From assembly GCF_001748145.1 (NCBI RefSeq), contig NZ_BCQA01000001.1, positions 434,001-498,000 of the forward strand: 64,000 nucleotides of DNA. Reading direction: 5' to 3'. Both the position numbers and the translations under genes were made by a program. Under the pieces are notes generated by a model. The model saw only the letters and a program-made list of their open reading frames with translations. It was not told the origin of the DNA and did no database searches. Positions 41,865 to 49,960 of the stretch are shown here, one piece after another; the first letter of the stretch is position 1; every line of letters begins with the position of its first letter. The stretch is from Bosea sp. BIWAKO-01. GTDB lineage: Bacteria; Pseudomonadota; Alphaproteobacteria; Rhizobiales; Beijerinckiaceae.

Positions 41865-44441
41865 ATGGCCGCGAATTTGATCGTTGGCAATGACGGCAGC
41901 AACACTCTTCAAGGGAGCGCGGGTCGGGATTTGATCTACGGATTCGATCCTAATGGGCCGCAGAGTAACGTCAGTTCGATTGCGGCAACTCAAGTGGCAA
42001 CGGGGCTTGGCACAGCGCTTTTTGCCGCCGCGGCGCCCAACGATCCGGGCCGGCTGTTCGTTGTCACGCAGGGAGGCACGATCCGCATCATCGACCTGAT
42101 CTCGGGCCAGCTCCTGGCGACACCCTTCCTCAATGTGGCGGTCGACGCCACCGGGGAGCGGGGATTGCTCGGCTTCGCTTTCGATCCGGATTATGCAACT
42201 AACGGATTCTTTTATATTTACCGCACAGTTCCCGGTTCGGTCGTTCACAATACAATCGAACGTTATCAGGTTTCGGCCAATCCAAATGTCGCCAATGTGG
42301 CAAGTGCGACGACGATCATCAGACTAGATAATCTATCCGCAACAAACCACAATGCAGGCTGGATTGGCTTTGGTCCCGATGGCCTACTTTACGCCGCGAC
42401 CGGTGACAACGCAGTTGCCGCAAACGCCCAGAGTTCCGGGACCCTGCTGGGGAAAATCCTCCGCATCGATGTTCACAATGATGCATTTCCGGCCGATCCG
42501 ACGAGGAACTATGCCATTCCCACCGGCAATATGTTCGCTGCCTTGGGTGACCCCGGCGCGGATGAAATCTTTGCGCTTGGCCTACGCAACCCCTTCCGTG
42601 ACAGCTTCGACCGTGCCACCGGCGATTTCTTCATCGCAGATGTGGGTGAGGGCTCTTTTGAAGAAATCGATATCGGACTGAGCGGCGCAAACTACGGATG
42701 GCCCCTGTTCGAAGGACCCCTCGGAAGCGGAACGGTCACGCAAGGCACGCTCGCAGTACCCATCCATTCATATGGCCGTGATGTTGGTCAAGCCGTGATC
42801 GGCGGTTATGTCTATCGCGGGCTTAGTGAAGGACTACAGGGGCAGTTTTTTTTCGCCGACCAGCCGACCGGCAAGGTTTTCACACTTCGCTTCAATGGCG
42901 AAACCTGGGTACCCACCGAGCGAACGTCGCAGATTGTGCCGAACGTCGGCACCGTCAACATCCCAACCTCGTTTGGCGAGGATGCCCGCGGCAACCTTTA
43001 CATCGTCGACTACGACGGCGACGTGTTTCGGCTCACGCCGCAGGTCGTTTCAGCAGATCAGAACGATACGCTCCGCGGGCTTGCCGGCGATGACCTGCTT
43101 TATGGCGGCTCGGGCAATGACCTATTGGACGGCGGCACTGGCAACGATACGCTGAATGGCGGCCCTGGCAACGACCGCTTTGTGTACGCGGCAGGGTACG
43201 GTGCCGACGTCGCGTCGGATTTCGTTGCCGGCTCGGGAGTGGATTACGTTGATTTGACAACGTTCTTCAACATAAACACGTTGGACGACGTTCTCGCGCT
43301 GTCTAGTCAGGTGGGCTTAAACACCGTTATCAATTTTGGAGACGACGATACACTGACGTTACTTGGTGTTGCCAAAGAAAATCTTGGATTCGACGATTTT
43401 ATGATCAACGTGTTTCAGGAACATGGGCTTACAATATCCAATTTCGCTCCGAGCGCAGGCGGCTGGAACAGCGACGACAGATATCCTCGGCAGCTTGCCG
43501 ACGTGAATGGGGATGGCCGCGCGGACATCGTCGGATTCGGTGAAGTTGGGGTCTACGTATCGCTCGCGACGGGCGGCGGATCCTTTGGGCCACAGTCGTT
43601 CGCGCTCGCCAATTTCGCGCCTAGCGCTGGCGGCTGGACTAGCGACGACAGATATCCGCGGCAGCTTGCCGACGTTAACGGGGATGGTCGCGCCGACATC
43701 GTCGGGTTCGGTGAAGGGGGGGTCTATGCGTCGCTAGCGACTGGCGACGGATCCTTTGGGCCACAGTCGTTCGCACTCGCCAATTTCGCTCCGAGCGCAG
43801 GCGGCTGGAACAGCGACGACAGATTTCCTCGGCAGCTTGCCGACGTGAATGGGGATGGCCGCGCGGACATCGTCGGGTTCGGTGAAGACGGGGTCTATGT
43901 ATCGCTAGCGACTGGCGGCGGATCTTTCGCGCCACCCGCGCTCGCGCTCGCCAATTTCGCTCCGAGCGCTGGCGGCTGGACTAGCGACGACAGATATCCG
44001 CGGCAGCTTGCCGACGTGAATGGGGACGGCCGCGCCGACATCGTCGGGTTCGGTGAAGTTGGGGTCTACGTATCGCTCGCGACGGGCGGCGGATCCTTTG
44101 GGCCACAGTCGTTCGCGCTCGCCAATTTCGCGCCTAGCGCTGGCGGCTGGACTAGCGACGACAGATATCCGCGGCAGCTTGCCGACGTTAACGGGGATGC
44201 CCGCGCCGACATCGTCGGGTTCGGTGAAGGGGGGGTCTATACCGCGCTTGGAAATGGCGACGGGTCGTTTCGGTCAGCGACGTTCAACCTCAGTCAATTT
44301 TCAAATACCGCCGGCGGCTGGAGCAGCGAGGACAGATATCCGCGGCAACTTGCCGACGTGAATGGGGATGGCTTCTCCGACATCGTCGGGTTCGGCGAAG
44401 CCGGAGTTTATGTCGCGCCGGTGATCGATTTCATCTTCTGA
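41865..44441 (+). CDS. Secreted PQQ-type sugar dehydrogenase-like protein with RTX and FG-GAP repeats
   Basis: The 858-residue protein has three parts. Residues 1-35 include an RTX-like half (GNDGSNTLQGSAGRDLIYGF). Residues about 45-390 form a soluble aldose-dehydrogenase/GSDH beta-propeller (ERGLLGFAFDPDY, GPDGLLYAATGDN, DVGEGSFEEIDIGLSGANYG). Residues about 395-440 are Ca-binding RTX nonapeptides (GGSGNDLLDGGTGNDTLNGG). From about 525 to the end come six FG-GAP/VCBS repeats of 57 residues with DVNGDGRADIVGFGE calcium loops. No Sec signal is present, so type I secretion via the C-terminal region is expected, but no transporter genes are nearby. It is clearly cargo: it lies between two SRAP fragments. 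Confidence 0.85.
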   Translation: MAANLIVGNDGSNTLQGSAGRDLIYGFDPNGPQSNVSSIAATQVATGLGTALFAAAAPNDPGRLFVVTQGGTIRIIDLISGQLLATPFLNVAVDATGERGLLGFAFDPDYATNGFFYIYRTVPGSVVHNTIERYQVSANPNVANVASATTIIRLDNLSATNHNAGWIGFGPDGLLYAATGDNAVAANAQSSGTLLGKILRIDVHNDAFPADPTRNYAIPTGNMFAALGDPGADEIFALGLRNPFRDSFDRATGDFFIADVGEGSFEEIDIGLSGANYGWPLFEGPLGSGTVTQGTLAVPIHSYGRDVGQAVIGGYVYRGLSEGLQGQFFFADQPTGKVFTLRFNGETWVPTERTSQIVPNVGTVNIPTSFGEDARGNLYIVDYDGDVFRLTPQVVSADQNDTLRGLAGDDLLYGGSGNDLLDGGTGNDTLNGGPGNDRFVYAAGYGADVASDFVAGSGVDYVDLTTFFNINTLDDVLALSSQVGLNTVINFGDDDTLTLLGVAKENLGFDDFMINVFQEHGLTISNFAPSAGGWNSDDRYPRQLADVNGDGRADIVGFGEVGVYVSLATGGGSFGPQSFALANFAPSAGGWTSDDRYPRQLADVNGDGRADIVGFGEGGVYASLATGDGSFGPQSFALANFAPSAGGWNSDDRFPRQLADVNGDGRADIVGFGEDGVYVSLATGGGSFAPPALALANFAPSAGGWTSDDRYPRQLADVNGDGRADIVGFGEVGVYVSLATGGGSFGPQSFALANFAPSAGGWTSDDRYPRQLADVNGDARADIVGFGEGGVYTALGNGDGSFRSATFNLSQFSNTAGGWSSEDRYPRQLADVNGDGFSDIVGFGEAGVYVAPVIDFIF
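43440..44441 (+). repeat. Six tandem 171-bp repeats encoding FG-GAP modules
   Basis: Units start at 43440, 43611, 43782, 43953, 44124 and 44295. The first five are nearly identical at the nucleotide level and the sixth is diverged. The period of 57 codons keeps the frame, so unit number can change by recombination without breaking the protein. Confidence 0.9.
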
Positions 44442-44560
44442 ACGATCCCGCCAAACCACCGTCGTTTCGTACGCAAAGCGGCAGTTCTGCCTGCGGCCAA
44501 CTTCAGACGCAGTCGATGCATCGATCTGCTCAGAGTGGGGCGCCAACGAACCAAATGGGG

Positions 44561-45074
44561 TCATTCAGGCGCTAACCGCTCCAACCACACCCACCCGACA
44601 TATTTATCTCCGGTCTGGCGCAGATGGGCATCGCGCTTCATAGAGCTCCAGTTCCGATGACCGGAGACCGATGCGGCCTGCGGAATGGTTCGACCTATCT
44701 CGAGCAGGCGCGAAACGCCCTCCGCAAGTCGTGAAAGTGAAGGTCTGGAATGTTGAGGATGGCGCAAGCACGCGTCATGTTGGCGCTGACCGTCCGGTGA
44801 TTATACGGGAAAATCTCGGCGTGGTTTCGGGGTTGAGCCAGCGCAACCCGAAGAGCCTCTTCAGGCAGTTCGCACCACACGCCATTTCCGTCCTTCGCTT
44901 CCGGGTCCTTCATGTCGCGGACGAGCACGCGTCGGCCGGCGACATCGAGATCCGTCCAGAGGATCTTGGTGATTTCCTCCTCGCGCCGGCTCGAGTAGAG
45001 CGAGAAGGTGACGATTGCCGCCATCGGCATCATGCGCGGCCGCTTGTGCCTCCCGGCTTCAAACCTCAGCAGGC
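44561..45074 (-). pseudogene. Tyrosine recombinase/integrase, C-terminal part, frameshifted and lacking catalytic Tyr
   Basis: The frame entering from the right shows the core box I (LYSSRREEEITKILWTDLDV) and HFHDLRR. A frameshift near 44712 then moves the rest (EGVSRLLEIGRTIPQAASVS, GHRNW) to another frame. At the position where family members have the nucleophile (KRYTHLR-like), this copy reads KRDAHLR, so the Tyr is replaced by Asp. The N-terminal domain is missing, cut at the SRAP fragment. It cannot be active. Confidence 0.75.
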
Positions 45075-45233
45075 GATTTCGAGGCATGGCTTGATGGCTC
45101 GGGCGGCAAAGAGCTGCTGATGCAGCCGCCGCAAGAGTTGCGCGAATGGATCGTTTCGCAGCGGATGAACAAGACCGGGGTCGGCGATGACGACCCGGCC
45201 ACGGCCGAGCCGTTCAAGGAGACGCCGTTCTAA
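45075..45233 (+). pseudogene. SRAP C-terminal fragment, copy 2
   Basis: Fifty-two codons starting DFEAWLDGSGGKELLMQPPQ repeat the end of copy 1 at 41.4 kb with scattered synonymous and a few amino-acid changes. The upstream part of the gene is absent and is joined to the integrase relic. Confidence 0.7.
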
Positions 45234-45259
45234 GGGAACACGCCGCGCCGTGGCCCGCG

Positions 45260-45496
45260 TTATCCGGTTCCCTTGTCTCCAGCCGCTGCGGCCAACTTCC
45301 GAAGATCTTTGGCGCGCGCAAGCATCAAAGTGGCAACCCAACGCTCGAGCTGAGCAATCCGTGTTTCGATCGGAATTGGACTCCGCTTGGCCGCATCGAC
45401 CGCAATCTGGATTGACTTCTCAATATCATCGGCCTCGGCGATCAGCTCATCTTTGGTGGGTGACACGGTAGCCTCCTCCGATTGCGCGTTGATCAT
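45260..45496 (-). CDS. Small helical protein of unknown function
   Basis: The frame encodes up to 78 residues, predicted helical (DELIAEADDIEKSIQIAVDA, then ETRIAQLERWVATLMLARAK). The start may be 45496 or a GTG at 45463. No domain is recognised. It lies in the accessory segment between SRAP copy 2 and rfbC. Confidence 0.45.
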   Translation of the reverse strand: MINAQSEEATVSPTKDELIAEADDIEKSIQIAVDAAKRSPIPIETRIAQLERWVATLMLARAKDLRKLAAAAGDKGTG

Positions 45497-45588
45497 CCCT
45501 CACTTTTGCATCGCGCGCTATCTGCGCCAGCGCTGTCAACTCACGGCCGAGCCGATGAAGCGCTTCCTGTGATGAGAAACCGCGTCGT

Positions 45589-46164
45589 TCAGGCGCCCTC
45601 ATAGACGAACGGGCTGGTAAAACCGGCAAAACCGGGCAGCTTTGCGTCCTTCTCGGAAAGTGTCGCGGCTCCGGACACCACTGGCCAGTCGATGGCAAGT
45701 GCTGGATCAGCCCAGAACAACCCACCCTCGCTCTGTGGCGCATAGGGCGCGTCGACCTTGTAGGCGACCTCCGTATCGGGCTCGAGCGTGCAAAAGCCAT
45801 GGGCAAAGCCGCGCGGCACGAAGATCTGCTCGTCACTGTCCGCATTTAGCAGTGTCCCGCACCAGAGCCCGCAATGCGGCGAGCCGCGCCGAAGATCGAC
45901 GGCGACGTCGAAGATCGCACCCTTCAGCACGCGCACGAGCTTGGCCTGGGCGGCGGGCGCAGCCTGATAATGCAGACCGCGCACGGTGCCGGCCTGAGCC
46001 GAGCGCGACTGGTTGTCCTGAATGAAATCCGGCGCGATCCCAGCTGCCGCGAAAAGCTCGCGGCTATAGGTTTCCATGAGATAGCCGCGCTCATCGCCGA
46101 AGCGTCGCGGCCGAACCAGCACAAGCCCGGGAAGGTCGAGAGGCGCGAAGGTAAAATTGGACAT
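45589..46164 (-). CDS. rfbC: dTDP-4-dehydrorhamnose 3,5-epimerase
   Basis: This is a cytosolic cupin-fold epimerase acting in dTDP-L-rhamnose synthesis for surface polysaccharide. The 191-residue product has the family signatures GTVRGLHYQAAP (catalytic His), GAIFDVAVDLRRGSP and QIFVPRGFAHGFCTL, with Tyr in AYKVDAPYAP. Length is normal. The other rhamnose genes (rfbA, B, D) are not adjacent, which is unusual; the gene may alter O-antigen supply as island cargo. I chose the start at 46164 (MSNFTFAPLDLPGL). Confidence 0.88.
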   Translation of the reverse strand: MSNFTFAPLDLPGLVLVRPRRFGDERGYLMETYSRELFAAAGIAPDFIQDNQSRSAQAGTVRGLHYQAAPAAQAKLVRVLKGAIFDVAVDLRRGSPHCGLWCGTLLNADSDEQIFVPRGFAHGFCTLEPDTEVAYKVDAPYAPQSEGGLFWADPALAIDWPVVSGAATLSEKDAKLPGFAGFTSPFVYEGA

Positions 46165-46356
46165 TGGGTCTCGTGCCTGGCCGCAGGTAGTCCTGCTCGG
46201 CCTTGTGAATCGAAAGTGGGGCAAAATTCTAGCGCTCAGACATCGGCATCCACAGCACGTCGCCGAGCCGTCAAATTCCGAGCGCCAGTGCCCGCCACAA
46301 GCTTCCGCTCAATCCTAGCGGATCTTCCCACCATGCATCGCGCGCCAGGCGGATGT

Positions 46357-46743
46357 TCAACCGCCTTCACCGTTTACCCTCCGACGTTTGGCGATGATTT
46401 CTTTCATGGGCCGACCAGCGCGAATAGCGCGACGCAAGTCCGACAGCGCGAGGGCGTGGTCAGTTACAGTGGATAGGTGATGCGACGGGTCGGCGTTTCG
46501 GACAACGAGATTCCAGTAACAGAGGCCGCTCGCCTCCCTAAAGAAATGGCGTTTCTGAACAACCTTGTACTGGTAATCGTCGGGGCTACTTACATAGGCT
46601 AGATGATCATTCTCCGCCGGCAGCACTCCGCCGAAATAATCGAGCGTCAGCACATCGTCGCCAACGATTGCGCCGCCGGGCAACACGGTCGCAATGCGTA
46701 CCTGCATCGGCTCGGCGACGAGCATATCGACTGCCTTGTCCAT
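46357..46743 (-). CDS. Hypothetical accessory protein
   Basis: The 128-residue protein starts after AGGAGG with 5-nt spacing. It appears to be mixed alpha/beta (VRIATVLPGGAIVGDDVLTL, YQYKVVQKRHFFREASGLCY) with a basic C-terminal helix (RRAIRAGRPMKEIIAKRRRV). No known family is seen. It follows the three HTH genes on the same strand and may belong to their operon. Confidence 0.55.
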   Translation of the reverse strand: MDKAVDMLVAEPMQVRIATVLPGGAIVGDDVLTLDYFGGVLPAENDHLAYVSSPDDYQYKVVQKRHFFREASGLCYWNLVVRNADPSHHLSTVTDHALALSDLRRAIRAGRPMKEIIAKRRRVNGEGG

Positions 46744-46807
46744 GGATCCTCCTAGCGCTTTTTCTTTCCCAGAAGCGCCGCAGCCCGCTTTGAAAGGGCG
46801 CGGTTCA

Positions 46808-47074
46808 CTAAGCTCTGGTAGGCCCTGTCGCACCACGTCGGGAGATTGCTGTCTGAAGACCGGTCTCGTTCGGCTGGCAGCGCATGGCCTCCCACATTTG
46901 TTGGACATCGGCCTCGTTGAACCGCAAATCTCGGCCGAAGCGTGCACCAATTCCGTGCTTCTTTGCGGCTCGAGCGACTGCTTGTTTTGAGACGCGCAGG
47001 TACTCCGCCGCCTCCTGAAGGCTGTAGATCCGCCCAAGTGGGCCGGATGGTTGGAAAGGGGCCTCGTCGCTCAT
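46808..47074 (-). CDS. Excisionase-like helix-turn-helix protein 3
   Basis: The 88-residue protein contains a MerR/AlpA-type HTH (YSLQEAAEYLRVSKQAVARA, about 17-36). Its start overlaps the end of the upstream gene by 4 bp (ATGA). Proteins of this class act as recombination directionality factors or regulators in phages and islands. It is the third of three consecutive genes of the same kind. Confidence 0.65.
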   Translation of the reverse strand: MSDEAPFQPSGPLGRIYSLQEAAEYLRVSKQAVARAAKKHGIGARFGRDLRFNEADVQQMWEAMRCQPNETGLQTAISRRGATGPTRA

Positions 47075-47463
47075 GGCGGCGCCTTTCCCGCGGCAGCCCT
47101 AGCCCGCGCGGCTTTACGGGCTCTCCGTTCCAGGCTCTTTCGTTGCCACTCGTCGTACGAGTTTTCTATGGGCCTATTTTTGTTCTCGCGAAGCCATCGC
47201 TCGAGAGAGTCTTCGCCAGGCACTGCTGACGCTTTTGCTTCGCGCTGTTCCCGCTCCCAACGGTCGAATGCGTCTTCCTCGGGCGCGGTGGCTCGCAAGA
47301 TTCCGCTATCGCGATCAATGAACGCGTCGATTGCACGGCGATCGTACATGCGCGTGCCCCGAAATGGAGTGGGCATGACCCCAGACGCAACCCAGTTTGT
47401 GAATGTGGCGGGGCAGACCCCGCAATACGCCGCGGCATCCGCCTTCGTCATAAGGTCGCTCAT
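47071..47463 (-). CDS. Excisionase-like helix-turn-helix protein 2
   Basis: The 130-residue protein has an N-terminal HTH (MTKADAAAYCGVCPATFTNW) with RGTRMYDRRAIDAFIDRD completing the excisionase fold. A highly charged, Arg/Ala-rich tail follows (RKSLERRARKAARARAAAG). It overlaps both neighbours by 4 bp. It probably binds DNA near the tRNA-proximal end of the island. Confidence 0.65.
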   Translation of the reverse strand: MSDLMTKADAAAYCGVCPATFTNWVASGVMPTPFRGTRMYDRRAIDAFIDRDSGILRATAPEEDAFDRWEREQREAKASAVPGEDSLERWLRENKNRPIENSYDEWQRKSLERRARKAARARAAAGKAPP

Positions 47464-47747
47464 TTGCCGGGCTCTGGCGTGCGCTTTTTTGGGCCGCGCC
47501 GTCGGGGAATATAGGGTTTGGTTGGATCGATAGTGCTCGGGTCAATCGGCGGCCCTTTTGCTAACTCCACAAGCCTTTCCTCCAACGATGGCCAATGCCA
47601 CCGGATGATCTGGCCTCGATTTATCGTTGCCCGCGGTACGTAGCCGGAGCGGACCCACGCATCGAAAGAGTCGGTCGATATTTGCATGAATGCCGCCGCC
47701 GTATGCCGGGTGACGAATACGGGGCGGTGGTTGTTTTCGTCCTGCAT
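47460..47747 (-). CDS. Excisionase-like helix-turn-helix protein 1
   Basis: The ~95-residue protein has an HTH of the same class (VTRHTAAAFMQISTDSFDAW) followed by INRGQIIRWHWPSLEERLVE and a basic C-terminus (RRRGPKKRTPEPGK). The start at 47747 (MQDENNHRP) is favoured; 47759 is possible. It is first of the overlapping triplet, about 320 bp from tRNA-Phe, the expected place for an excision or regulatory gene. Confidence 0.6.
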   Translation of the reverse strand: MQDENNHRPVFVTRHTAAAFMQISTDSFDAWVRSGYVPRATINRGQIIRWHWPSLEERLVELAKGPPIDPSTIDPTKPYIPRRRGPKKRTPEPGK

Positions 47748-47864
47748 GAGGCGCCTCACGTGGAGGCGTAGTTATGGCAGCGCCGCGTTGCGGAGTCCAT
47801 AGGTGAGTACCATAGGTATTTAGATAGCGTGATTTCCAATCATTTTACAAATGCTTGTGATGCC

Positions 47865-47885
47865 GTTTGACATTTGACGTCAAAC
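47865..47885. promoter_or_regulatory. Clustered TTTGAC/GTCAAA operator upstream of HTH genes
   Basis: The perfect 12-bp palindrome TTTGACGTCAAA (47873-47884) is preceded by one more GTTTGAC half-site. It lies about 120 bp upstream of the first HTH gene, in AT-rich DNA, and is a likely regulatory site of the island. Confidence 0.55.
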
Positions 47886-48066
47886 CTTTTGTCATTGTGA
47901 GATAGACTTTGATTTCAGCGGCATTCGGTGTGCGCGTACGCGCTGGGGCGGCTACAGTCAGAGCTACCGCCGCCGGAGCAAATCAGATGTCCCACTTTCG
48001 CCGCTTGGCGAAAGTGGTGGGACGCAAGCAGTCCTCAAACCACGAAAAACAAAGGAGAAACAAGAA

Positions 48067-48087
48067 GGAGTGGTGCCCAGAGCTGGA
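48067..48087. repeat. Attachment site copy at tRNA-Phe, right boundary
   Basis: It covers the last 17 bases of the tRNA including CCA plus 4 bases beyond. It is identical to 31171-31191. Confidence 0.85.
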
Positions 48088-48146
48088 ATCGAACCAGCGA
48101 CACTGCGATTTTCAGTCGCATGCTCTACCAACTGAGCTATCTGGGC
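48071..48146 (-). tRNA. tRNA-Phe(GAA)
   Basis: The 76-nt cloverleaf is complete: acceptor GCCCAGA/TCTGGGC, discriminator A with encoded CCA, anticodon loop CTGAAAA and T-loop TTCGATT. The gene stays intact because the inserted element supplied an identical 3' end. Confidence 0.96.
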
Positions 48147-48234
48147 ATCCGGCGAAGCGCCAGGCGCTTCGTGTTGGTGGGGGCGATATAGAGGGTGATT
48201 GGCGGGCTGTCCAGTCGCTTCAGCCGGCTTCTGA

Positions 48235-48444
48235 TCAAGTCTCGTCTTCGCGTGTGGGTAACCCGGTTTCAGCCTCCTCCACCGGCTCGCCGGGGATGAC
48301 ATAGCTGCCCTTCAGCCAGTGGCCGAGATCGATGTCGCGGCAGCGGGACGAGCAGAAGGGCCTGAAGCGGTGTACCGCCGGTTTGCGGCAGATCGGGCAG
48401 GGTCTTGGCGCCGGCGGGGGTGACGTGTCCTGATTCTCAGCCAT
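48235..48444 (-). CDS. yacG: DNA gyrase inhibitor / zinc-binding protein YacG
   Basis: The 69-residue protein has the YacG zinc site CPICRKPAVHRFRPFCSSRC (two Cys pairs), followed by RDIDLGHWLKGSYVIPGEP. It is known in E. coli to inhibit gyrase. The start at 48444 overlaps the end of the SDR gene by 8 bp. It normally sits directly after maf in this order of bacteria; here an SDR gene lies between. Confidence 0.88.
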   Translation of the reverse strand: MAENQDTSPPPAPRPCPICRKPAVHRFRPFCSSRCRDIDLGHWLKGSYVIPGEPVEEAETGLPTREDET

Positions 48445-49258
48445 ATTTGAGCGTGATACCTCCATCGACCACGAGTTCGATGCCGGTGACATAGCGCGCT
48501 TCGTCACTGGCAAGGAAGAGCGCGGCATAGGCCACGTCCCAGGCTTCGCCCATATGGCCCATCGGCACCTGCGCATCGCGCGCCTTCCACATCGCGGCAA
48601 TGTCGCCCTCGCCATAGGCCTGCGCGAGACCGGCAGAATGCTCGACCATCGGCGTCTTCATCAGGCCGGGCAGAATCGCGTTCACGCGAATCTTCTGCGC
48701 CGCGTATTGTACGGCGGTCGTGCGGGTCAGGTGATTCAGCGCCGCCTTTGTGGCGGAATAGCTGGCATAGGGCACGCCGGTGTGGCGAATCGAAGCGATC
48801 GAGGAAATGTTGATGATCGAGCCGCCCTCGCCCGTCTCCTCGAACTGACGCTGCATCACCGGGATGACGTGCTTCATCGCCAGGAAGGCGCTGGTGACAT
48901 TGACCTTGAAGACGCGATCCCAGGTCTCCTCGGGCAGATCGACGACACTGCCGACCTCGGCGATGCCGACATTGTTGTCGAGGATGTCGATGCGGCCGTA
49001 GCGGCCGAGCGCCTGGCCCACGAGATCGGCGATCGAATCGGCCCGGGTTACGTCGGTCTGGACCGCAAAGGCCTGGCCACCCTCGTTTTGGATGATTGCC
49101 GCCGTCTCCTCGGCGGCATCGCGGTTGAGATCGGCGCAGACCACCCTGGCGCCCTCGCGCGCAAAGATCGTCGCGGTTGCCTTGCCATTGCCCCAGCCGG
49201 GCCCGATCGAGCCTGCGCCCGCGACGATTGCAACCTTGCCCCTCAAGCGTTCCGTCAT
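48437..49258 (-). CDS. Short-chain dehydrogenase/reductase
   Basis: This is an NAD(P)-dependent Rossmann oxidoreductase of 273 residues. The N-terminal cofactor motif appears as VAGAGSIGPGWGNGKATA, with a widened glycine loop. ADLNRD follows strand 2, which favours NAD over NADP. The catalytic Ser is in INISSIASI and the YxxxK motif in YASYSATKAAL. The C-terminus is typical (VTGIELVVDGGITLKYG). The substrate is unknown. Its insertion between maf and yacG breaks a common gene order. Confidence 0.88.
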   Translation of the reverse strand: MTERLRGKVAIVAGAGSIGPGWGNGKATATIFAREGARVVCADLNRDAAEETAAIIQNEGGQAFAVQTDVTRADSIADLVGQALGRYGRIDILDNNVGIAEVGSVVDLPEETWDRVFKVNVTSAFLAMKHVIPVMQRQFEETGEGGSIINISSIASIRHTGVPYASYSATKAALNHLTRTTAVQYAAQKIRVNAILPGLMKTPMVEHSAGLAQAYGEGDIAAMWKARDAQVPMGHMGEAWDVAYAALFLASDEARYVTGIELVVDGGITLKYG

Positions 49259-49351
49259 CGGCCCCATCCCTGGTTGCGCGCCTTGCGCTGCCGAAGCGGC
49301 AGCGGCGACAGGATCGGGATAACCGGAGGTCAGGGCAAGATGCGCTGGCGC

Positions 49352-49960
49352 TCAGCCGACATTCATCCAGCCGAAGCGGATCGGGAAGCCTTCGCCGCCG
49401 AGCAGGTTCACCGTCTCGTAAAGCGGCAGGCCGACAACGCCGGTATAGGAGCCGACAAGCTTGACCACGAAGGAGCCGGCAATGCCCTGGATGGCATAGG
49501 CGCCGGCCTTGCCGCGCCATTCACCTGAGGCGAGGTACATCTCGAGATCTTCGGTCGAGAGCCGCTTGAAGCGCACGCGCGTCTCGACGATGCGGTCACG
49601 GATAGCTCCGCCCGGGGTCACCAGGGCTACGCTGGTATAGACGCGGTGGGCGCGCCCCGAGAGCATCCGCAGGCAGGCAGCCGCCTCATCGACGATCTCC
49701 GCCTTGGGCAGGACACGACGGCCGACTGCGACCACGGTATCGGCCGCCAGGATGTAGCTGCCTTCTAGATCGGGGCGGCTCTTCGCGCCCTCCCGCGCGG
49801 CCTGCGCCTTCTCGCGCGCCAGGCGGCGCGAAAGATCGCGCGGACGCTCGCCTTTCAGCGGTGTCTCGTCCAGATCGGACGGCAGCATGGCGTCGGGCTT
49901 CAGCCCGGCCTGCTCCAGCAAGGCCAGCCGGCGCGGTGAGGCCGAGGCCAGGACCAGCAT
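49352..49960 (-). CDS. maf: Maf-family nucleotide pyrophosphatase
   Basis: This house-cleaning nucleoside triphosphate pyrophosphatase acts on dTTP/UTP or modified nucleotides. It has 202 residues from [20 protein letters not shown], the standard Maf start. [40 protein letters not shown] and [20 protein letters not shown] are all conserved. A longer frame to 50044 adds an unrelated N-terminus and is less likely. Confidence 0.9.
   Translation of the reverse strand: MLVLASASPRRLALLEQAGLKPDAMLPSDLDETPLKGERPRDLSRRLAREKAQAAREGAKSRPDLEGSYILAADTVVAVGRRVLPKAEIVDEAAACLRMLSGRAHRVYTSVALVTPGGAIRDRIVETRVRFKRLSTEDLEMYLASGEWRGKAGAYAIQGIAGSFVVKLVGSYTGVVGLPLYETVNLLGGEGFPIRFGWMNVG

Larger units (their letters stand above)
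31171..48087. mobile_element. Genomic island integrated at tRNA-Phe, prophage-derived mosaic
   Basis: The element is bounded by the 21-bp tRNA-Phe repeat. Contents are a phage-type tRNA, tail-fibre, DUF4376 and tape-measure remnants, a decayed IS21 element, two SRAP fragments, a dead integrase, cargo genes and three excisionase-like HTH genes next to the tRNA. Phage structural genes are nearly all missing or broken and no intact integrase is present. The island is therefore probably immobile unless helped. Confidence 0.8.
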
